From Marthasterias glacialis (Eukaryota > Echinodermata > Asteroidea > Forcipulatida > Asteriidae): 64,000 bases of DNA. Position numbers and translations under genes: made by a program. Location: positions 6,136,320 to 6,200,319 of the forward strand of contig OU452219.1 in NCBI GenBank assembly GCA_911728455.2. The letters are read 5' to 3'. This document shows, in pieces, positions 58,796 to 64,000 of the stretch. A model generated the notes under the pieces. It searched no databases and was not told the origin of the DNA. It was given only the letters and a program-made list of their open reading frames with translations. Every line of letters begins with the position of its first letter. The first letter of the stretch is position 1.

Positions 58796-59576
58796 AGGAG
58801 CATCACAAACCAACACCTACAAGAACCACAACAGAACGTTGATTGTTCTGCATCATGTGTGCAATTAAATGCTAGTCAGGAAGAGGACAACCAGCAGTTT
58901 ATCCTGGAACATAACCAAAGAGTCTTCAAACTTGTGATGATAGAAATCTTTGAAAACTCAAAGTTCCAAACTTTAAATCTACTCATTGCCAACTTCATTA
59001 TGGTTACAGGTTTTTGGGTCGGAGATCACATGGAGTTATGGAAAATACAGAAAAAAAACATAGAGATATATCTCAACAAGAACAAAAAATCTGGCTAAAC
59101 CACTGAATAACTTTGATCAATGAGATCACAAAAAATAAACATCAACCTCAATTAGTTCTACAGTTGCTTTAATAATACACTTGAATTTCCAGTTAGGAAG
59201 CGATCTACTTTCACATCAATTCCTAAATTATCCAAACCAAGAGGGTCACATGATTTCAGACCAATCACTCATACAGCAACAGCTATGAAATATTCCAAGG
59301 GTATCTTAGTCATTGGATTGTCTGTTTGGTCTTCATCATTTTATCTTCAGTTTTCATTTGTGGACACTTTTAACTTTGTTGTGCACTCATTTATCTTGTA
59401 CCATCGATGATGTACTTTAGAATTCGTGTTGATATAAATATTGTAATTACATATAACTGCACAAAGTTCACTGATTTTCATGTTTTAGATTTTTACTACC
59501 TAACAAATGAATGAATGAATGAATGACAGAAAGAAAGAAAGACAGAATACGTATTTTTTAATTTTGGGGGGAAAAA

Positions 59577-59649
59577 TTACTAGAACAGGATTTGAACCTG
59601 TTACCTCCGGATTAATGTGCCAGTGCTCTACCAACTAAGCTATCTTGCC
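59577..59649 (-). repeat. Antisense tRNA-like element, array copy 6
   Basis: No anticodon insertion; nearly the same as the 53521 copy. The adjoining unit sequence has 'cctggcaaggggcag' where others have 'cctgggaaggggcag'. Confidence 0.6.
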
Positions 59650-60420
59650 CTAATGTTGGCAGTCTCCCTATTTTCTCAAGATCTTTGTTCTGGGGGTGCC
59701 AGTCTGAAGCCATTCAACCTGGAACTGTCTTATAACCAGGGATCACACCCAAGTTTACAACACAACCTGGCAAGGGGCAGGACAGGGATTACCTTAAAGG
59801 GATTCAACTTTCAAATATCAAACAATAAAACACAAGAGCAACTGAATGGGTAAATTCTAATTCAAATTTGGGGTGAACAAAGACAACATGACTACAACAA
59901 TTGTTCTAGTCAATTTTTCTTTGTTCAACCCAAAACAATTTAAATTTACCCAGTCAGTTATTATTGTGGCTTATTGCTTGATATGTGTATATTTAATTGC
60001 ATCCCCAACCCTCTGGAATAATCTCATTCTGAAAATAAAAACCAAAATCTGGAACAAGGTCAAAAGAGAAAGCAAACAGAAACATGACATTGACCTGTCA
60101 CATAAAAGGACTGAATTCATCACCATGGTTTCTTGCTCAAACAGTTTATTTTGATTAATTATTGTTATGAAGCATGAAATTTAATCACTTGATGTGATGG
60201 ATTGACGCTCCATCAATATATTTTGACTACTCTTCCCTAAATTTTCCTCATCACCATTAACAAAGAAAAGAGTCCTCTGAAACAACAAATCATCTGCTAT
60301 AAAGCAAACATTCAAAGAGATTAAGTCACAGATAATAAACAATACATGTTTGCTATAAAGCAAACATTCAAAGAGATTAAGTCACAGATAATAAACAATA
60401 CATGTACATGGCATTTTGAC

Positions 60421-60804
60421 TGGTAACCTGTTCATGCTTAGCTGGATTTTACTGTGCTTAGCAAGGTTGTATACTGAGTAGCTCCATGATAAAGGCTCAG
60501 AACGTCAGTCTGACAATCTTATTCAATCAATGTAATGATGTAAAGTGCAGTGATGCAAAGTGATGAACAGTCTCCAACAAGACAGACATTAAAACACCAA
60601 CGGCAGGTAACAACCTGAATCTTTTTGTGAATCATTGAAGAGAGTAAGGTGAGCAAAGCCTTCAGAGCTTCAAGAAGATCCTTGGACAAACACCATCTTT
60701 AAATCCAAAAAGTCATTTAACTAATATCATCAAGATTTGTACGACATATTCCTGCTCTCAGATTCTCCTGCAAGGCAACTGGCCATCACAGGCACTTTCA
60801 AATA
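60421..60804 (+). promoter_or_regulatory. Conserved leader block of GPCR copy 6
   Basis: Block intact; it carries 'acattaaaacaccaacggca' where others have 'acattcaaataccaacggca', shared with copy 7. The candidate donors and acceptors remain. Confidence 0.4.
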
Positions 60805-61836
60805 ATGGCAAACATTGCAGCATTAAACAGCAGTATTTATGATTCTAAAGACAGTGACAATTTGGAACAAAATGATGTTGTGAATGAAATAATCTACAAG
60901 TTTTGGACTGCAGAAGGTATCTTTGGAATGGTTTGCAACACTCTAGCTTGGCTCGTCATCCTTCGAACCAAAAACCTCCACAATATGACAAACTACTTGC
61001 TGGCATATCTTGCCGTCGTTGATAGTTTATCTTGCTTTTTTGTATTCTTTTCTTATGCTTCATCTGAAATCGTACTTCACTCAACTTTAACTGGGCGAGG
61101 GCTTTACTGTCGACTTTTCGGCAATATCTTTTTACAGGCAGTAATGGCTTCTGTTTCAAGTCATACTCTGTGTGTGGTGACATATGAACGATATATAGGA
61201 ATTGTGTATCCACTGCAGTATCAACACATGATATCGAGGAAGAAAGTCAGAATGATCGTTTTCATTACATGGGTGATATCACTTCTCATATCAACTCCTC
61301 GTCTTTTTTTAATATCAGCCAGTGAGGAAGCAACCAGTACACCGTGTATTTACAAATTTAATGCAGGCGCATTGAGGGTCATACCAGACAGTCTGTTCTT
61401 TCTCTTCGGCTACCTGCTCCCCATCCTTCTCATGAGTTGGGCTTACTACAAAATCCAAGCCACTCTCAAGAAAAATGCTCAGCAACTCCAACAACAAAAT
61501 GTACAAGCAGCAGGAAATGAGCTTTTGAGGGCAAGACAGAAAGTGATCAACATGCTGATGGTTGTCATTGGGGCAATGATTGTTTGCTGGACACCAGGAG
61601 TTCTTTTGGAAGCACTCTGTTTAGAGGATAGGTGCGGATCTGAACACGCTTTCACATTAAAGCTTTTTTTTTATCTTCTGTACTACATGAACTCTGTGAT
61701 AAATCCCATAATCTATGTCTTTAAAAACAAGAAGTTTCGCAAAGGTCTTCAAGAAATGATATGTTGCTGCACTGGTCGTGCTCTCAGGCCAAACCAGATT
61801 GGTGTTGAGATTGCTATGGATGATCATAATGCATAG
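60805..61836 (+). CDS. Class A GPCR, array copy 6 (type A)
   Basis: 343 residues, intact. Near twin of copy 54749 (four differences, see there). Its private change is G99 in the loop before the TM3 cysteine (LTGRGLYC), where every other copy has RELYC. Landmarks N45, D73, C102, ERY 128-130, W156, C181, P206, CWTP 261-264, NPIIY 300-304 and CCC 320-322 are present. The homologous downstream poly(A) site is AATAAT. Confidence 0.96.
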   Translation: MANIAALNSSIYDSKDSDNLEQNDVVNEIIYKFWTAEGIFGMVCNTLAWLVILRTKNLHNMTNYLLAYLAVVDSLSCFFVFFSYASSEIVLHSTLTGRGLYCRLFGNIFLQAVMASVSSHTLCVVTYERYIGIVYPLQYQHMISRKKVRMIVFITWVISLLISTPRLFLISASEEATSTPCIYKFNAGALRVIPDSLFFLFGYLLPILLMSWAYYKIQATLKKNAQQLQQQNVQAAGNELLRARQKVINMLMVVIGAMIVCWTPGVLLEALCLEDRCGSEHAFTLKLFFYLLYYMNSVINPIIYVFKNKKFRKGLQEMICCCTGRALRPNQIGVEIAMDDHNA

Positions 61837-62641
61837 AGGAGCATCACAAACCAACACCTACAAGAACCAAAAAACAACGCCGATTGTTCTGTATCATGTG
61901 TGCAATTAAATGCTAGTCAGGAAGAGGACAACCAGCAGTTTATCCTGGAACATAACCAAAGAGTCTTCAAACTTGTGATGATAGAAATCTTTGAAAACTC
62001 AAAGTTCCAAACTTTAAATCTACTCATTGCCAACATTACTATGGTTACAGTTTTTTTGTGGTGATCACATGGAGTAATGGAAGATACAGGAAACCAAAGT
62101 ACAGATATATACCAACATTAACAATGGCTAAATCATTGAATAACTTTGATCAATAAGATTACTTTTGTCATAAACATAAACCTCAATTAAATGTACAGTT
62201 GCTTTAATAATGCATTCGAATTTCCAGTTAGGAGACGATCAACTGACACATCAATTCCTAAAATGTCCAAACCAAGATCAAGAGTGTCACATGATGTCAA
62301 ACCAATCACTCATACAGCAACAGCTATGAAATGCTCCAAGGGTATCTCAGTCATTACATTGTCTGTTTGGTCTTTATCAGTATATCTTTGGTTTTAATTT
62401 GTGAACACTTTTAACTTTGTTACATACTTATTTTGTCCTGTACCATGCAATGTTGTATTTTAGAATTTGTGTTGATACAAATATTATTATTACATGAAAA
62501 ATGCACACAGTTCACCGATTTTCATGTTTTAGATTTTTACTGCCTGACAAATGAATGAACAAATTAATCAATGAAAAAAACAAAGAAAGATTGAGAGTGT
62601 AATTTTAATTTCTTTCTTTTTTTTTGAGGGAGAGGGGGAAA

Positions 62642-62715
62642 TGACTAGAACAGGAATTGAACCTGTGACCTCTGGATTAATGCGCCAGTGCTCTACCAAC
62701 TAAGCTATCTTGCCC
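62642..62715 (-). repeat. Antisense tRNA-like element, array copy 7
   Basis: A hybrid: B-box side 'aggaattgaacctgtgacct' as in the 44153/56587 type, anticodon side 'ctggattaatgcgccag' without insertion. It may show conversion between the two element types. Confidence 0.6.
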
Positions 62716-63429
62716 TAATGTTTGCGGTCTCCCTATTTTCTCAAGATCTTTGTTTTGGGGGTGCCAGTCTGAAGCCATTCAACCTGGAACTGTCTTATAA
62801 CCAGGGATCACACCCAAGTTTACAACACAACCTGGGAAGGGGCAGGACAGGGATTACCTTAAAGGGATTCGACTTTCAAATATCAAACAATAAAACACAA
62901 CAGCAACTGAATGGGTAAATTCTAATTCAAATTTGGGGTGAACAAAGACAAAATGACTACAACAATTGTTCTAGTCAATTTTTCTTTGTTGAACCCAAAA
63001 CAATTAAAATTTACCCAGCCAGTTATTATTGTGGTTTATTGCTTGATATGCATGTTTTTAACTGCATCCCCCACCCTCTGAAATTATCTACTTCTGAAAA
63101 TAAAAACCAAAATCTGGGACATGTTCAAAAGAGAAAGCAAACAGAAACATGACATTGACCTGTCACATAAAAGGACTGAATTAAGTTACTGAATTCATCA
63201 CCATGGTTTCTAGCTGAAAATGTTTATTTTGACTTTGAATTATTGTTATGAAGCATGAAATGCGATGGAGTGACGTCCCATCAATATATTTTGACTACTC
63301 TTCTCTAAATTTTCCTCATTACCATTAACAAAGAAAAGAGTCCTCAGAAACAACAATTCATCTGCTAAGCAAACATTCAAAGAGAACCACTCACAGACAA
63401 TATACAATACATGTACATGGCATTTTGAC

Positions 63430-63813
63430 TGGTAACCTGTTCATGCTTAGCTGGATTTTACTGTGCTTAGCAAGGTTGTGTACTGAGTAGCTCCATGATA
63501 AAGGCTCAGAACGTCAGTCTGACAATCTTATTCAATCAATGTTATGATGTAAAGTGCAGAGATGCAAAGTGATGAACAGTCTCAAACAAGACAGACATTA
63601 AAACACCAACAGCAGGTAACAACCTGAATCTTTCTGTGCATCACTGAAGAGAGTAAGGTGAGCAAAGCCTTCAGAGCTTCAAGAAGATCCTTGGACAAAC
63701 ACCATCTTTAGATCCCAAAAGTCAATTAGCTAATATCATCAAGATTTGTATGACATATTCCTGCTCTCAGATTCTCCTGCAAGGAATCTGGCAATCACAG
63801 GCACTTTGCAATA
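63430..63813 (+). promoter_or_regulatory. Conserved leader block of GPCR copy 7
   Basis: The 3' part (tttagatcccaaaagtcaat, then caaggaatctgg) is specific to copy 2, while the 5' part has the 20-bp segment that copy 2 lacks. The leader is itself recombinant. Confidence 0.4.
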
Positions 63814-64000
63814 ATGGCAAACATTTCAGCGTTAAACAGCAGTATTAATGATTCTTACGACAGTGATGACTTGAAACAACAGGATGACGTGATTAAATTG
63901 TTTTACAAGTTTGGGATTGCAGAAGGTATCTTTGGAATGGTTTGCAACACTCTCGCTTGGCTCGTTATCCTTCGAACCAAAAACCTCCACATTATGACAA
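63814..64000 (+). CDS. Class A GPCR, array copy 7, cut by window end
   Basis: The first 62 codons are visible, ending in TM1/loop 1. They are identical to copy 47975 at protein level, including the private HIMT (residue 60 Ile) where the others have HNMT. Open to the window edge; whether it is intact cannot be told. Confidence 0.93.
   Translation, partial: MANISALNSSINDSYDSDDLKQQDDVIKLFYKFGIAEGIFGMVCNTLAWLVILRTKNLHIMT

Larger units (their letters stand above)
42760..64000 (+). repeat. Tandem array of ~3-kb GPCR units
   Basis: Receptor starts at 45005, 47975, 51627, 54749, 57764, 60805 and 63814 give spacings of 2970, 3652, 3122, 3015, 3041 and 3009 bp; the long one is explained by two insertions (50086-50481 and 50570-50775). 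Each unit has a leader block, an intronless receptor gene, a conserved 3' region, an antisense tRNA-like element and a spacer ending in 'caatacatgtacatggcat'. Two decayed copies lie at the left end. The array continues past the right edge of the window. N-termini fall in two types: A (IAALNSSIYDS) for copies 45005, 54749, 57764 and 60805; B (ISALNSSINDS) for 47975, 51627 and 63814. Confidence 0.97.

Noticed and set aside
44198..62918. Secreted small protein encoded in each array spacer (signal-peptide-like N-terminus)
   Set aside because: The first part of the hydrophobic N-terminus is a translation of the antisense tRNA-like element (LYQLS), and recent unit duplication is enough to keep the frame open. 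Kept only as a low-interest finding.

Overview
The window is animal nuclear DNA: long genes with small phase-matched exons, GT-AG introns packed with tRNA-derived SINEs and MITE-like inverted repeats, and no bacterial features. The repeat style and a tandem array of intronless rhodopsin-class receptors suggest a marine deuterostome, probably an echinoderm such as a sea star. That placement is an inference.

Layout: (1) 1-8098, plus strand: the last six coding exons of a single-pass membrane protein that I read, tentatively, as a CatSper gamma-like auxiliary subunit of the sperm calcium channel. (2) 8099-12851: the facing 3' ends of two convergent genes. (3) 12852-42262, minus strand: 35 consecutive coding exons (4,491 nt, 1,496 residues plus stop, one continuous frame) of the C-terminal half of USP34, a giant ubiquitin-specific protease. 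They begin just before the zinc-ribbon/fingers part of the catalytic domain and run through the catalytic His box to the stop. The exon with the catalytic Cys is not in the window. (4) 42760-64000, plus strand: a tandem array of about 3-kb units, each with one intronless 343-residue class A GPCR. In order: two decayed relics, one pseudogene (45005), five intact genes (47975, 51627, 54749, 57764, 60805) and one gene cut by the window end (63814).

The GPCR array lies directly upstream, on the opposite strand, of the first visible USP34 exon. That exon starts with a normal splice acceptor in mid-domain. Either the whole array (at least 21 kb) sits inside a USP34 intron, or USP34 has been broken here. 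This nested array is the most interesting feature of the window. Its units share a conserved 5' leader block, a receptor gene, a conserved 3' region and an antisense tRNA-like element. The copies are mosaics of one another, which points to unequal crossing-over or gene conversion, and their differences are enriched in the extracellular loop 3/TM6-TM7 region. The family looks like a lineage-expanded chemosensory-type or orphan receptor set; no ligand can be named from sequence.

Smaller curiosities: a minisatellite that has copied the splice acceptor and first codons of a USP34 exon several times, a 3' UTR repeat that includes the USP34 stop codon, a perfect 132-bp palindrome made from a tRNA-like repeat, and several MITEs with clear terminal inverted repeats. 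No alignment or database search was run; exon boundaries were set by hand from splice signals, frame continuity and remembered family sequence.
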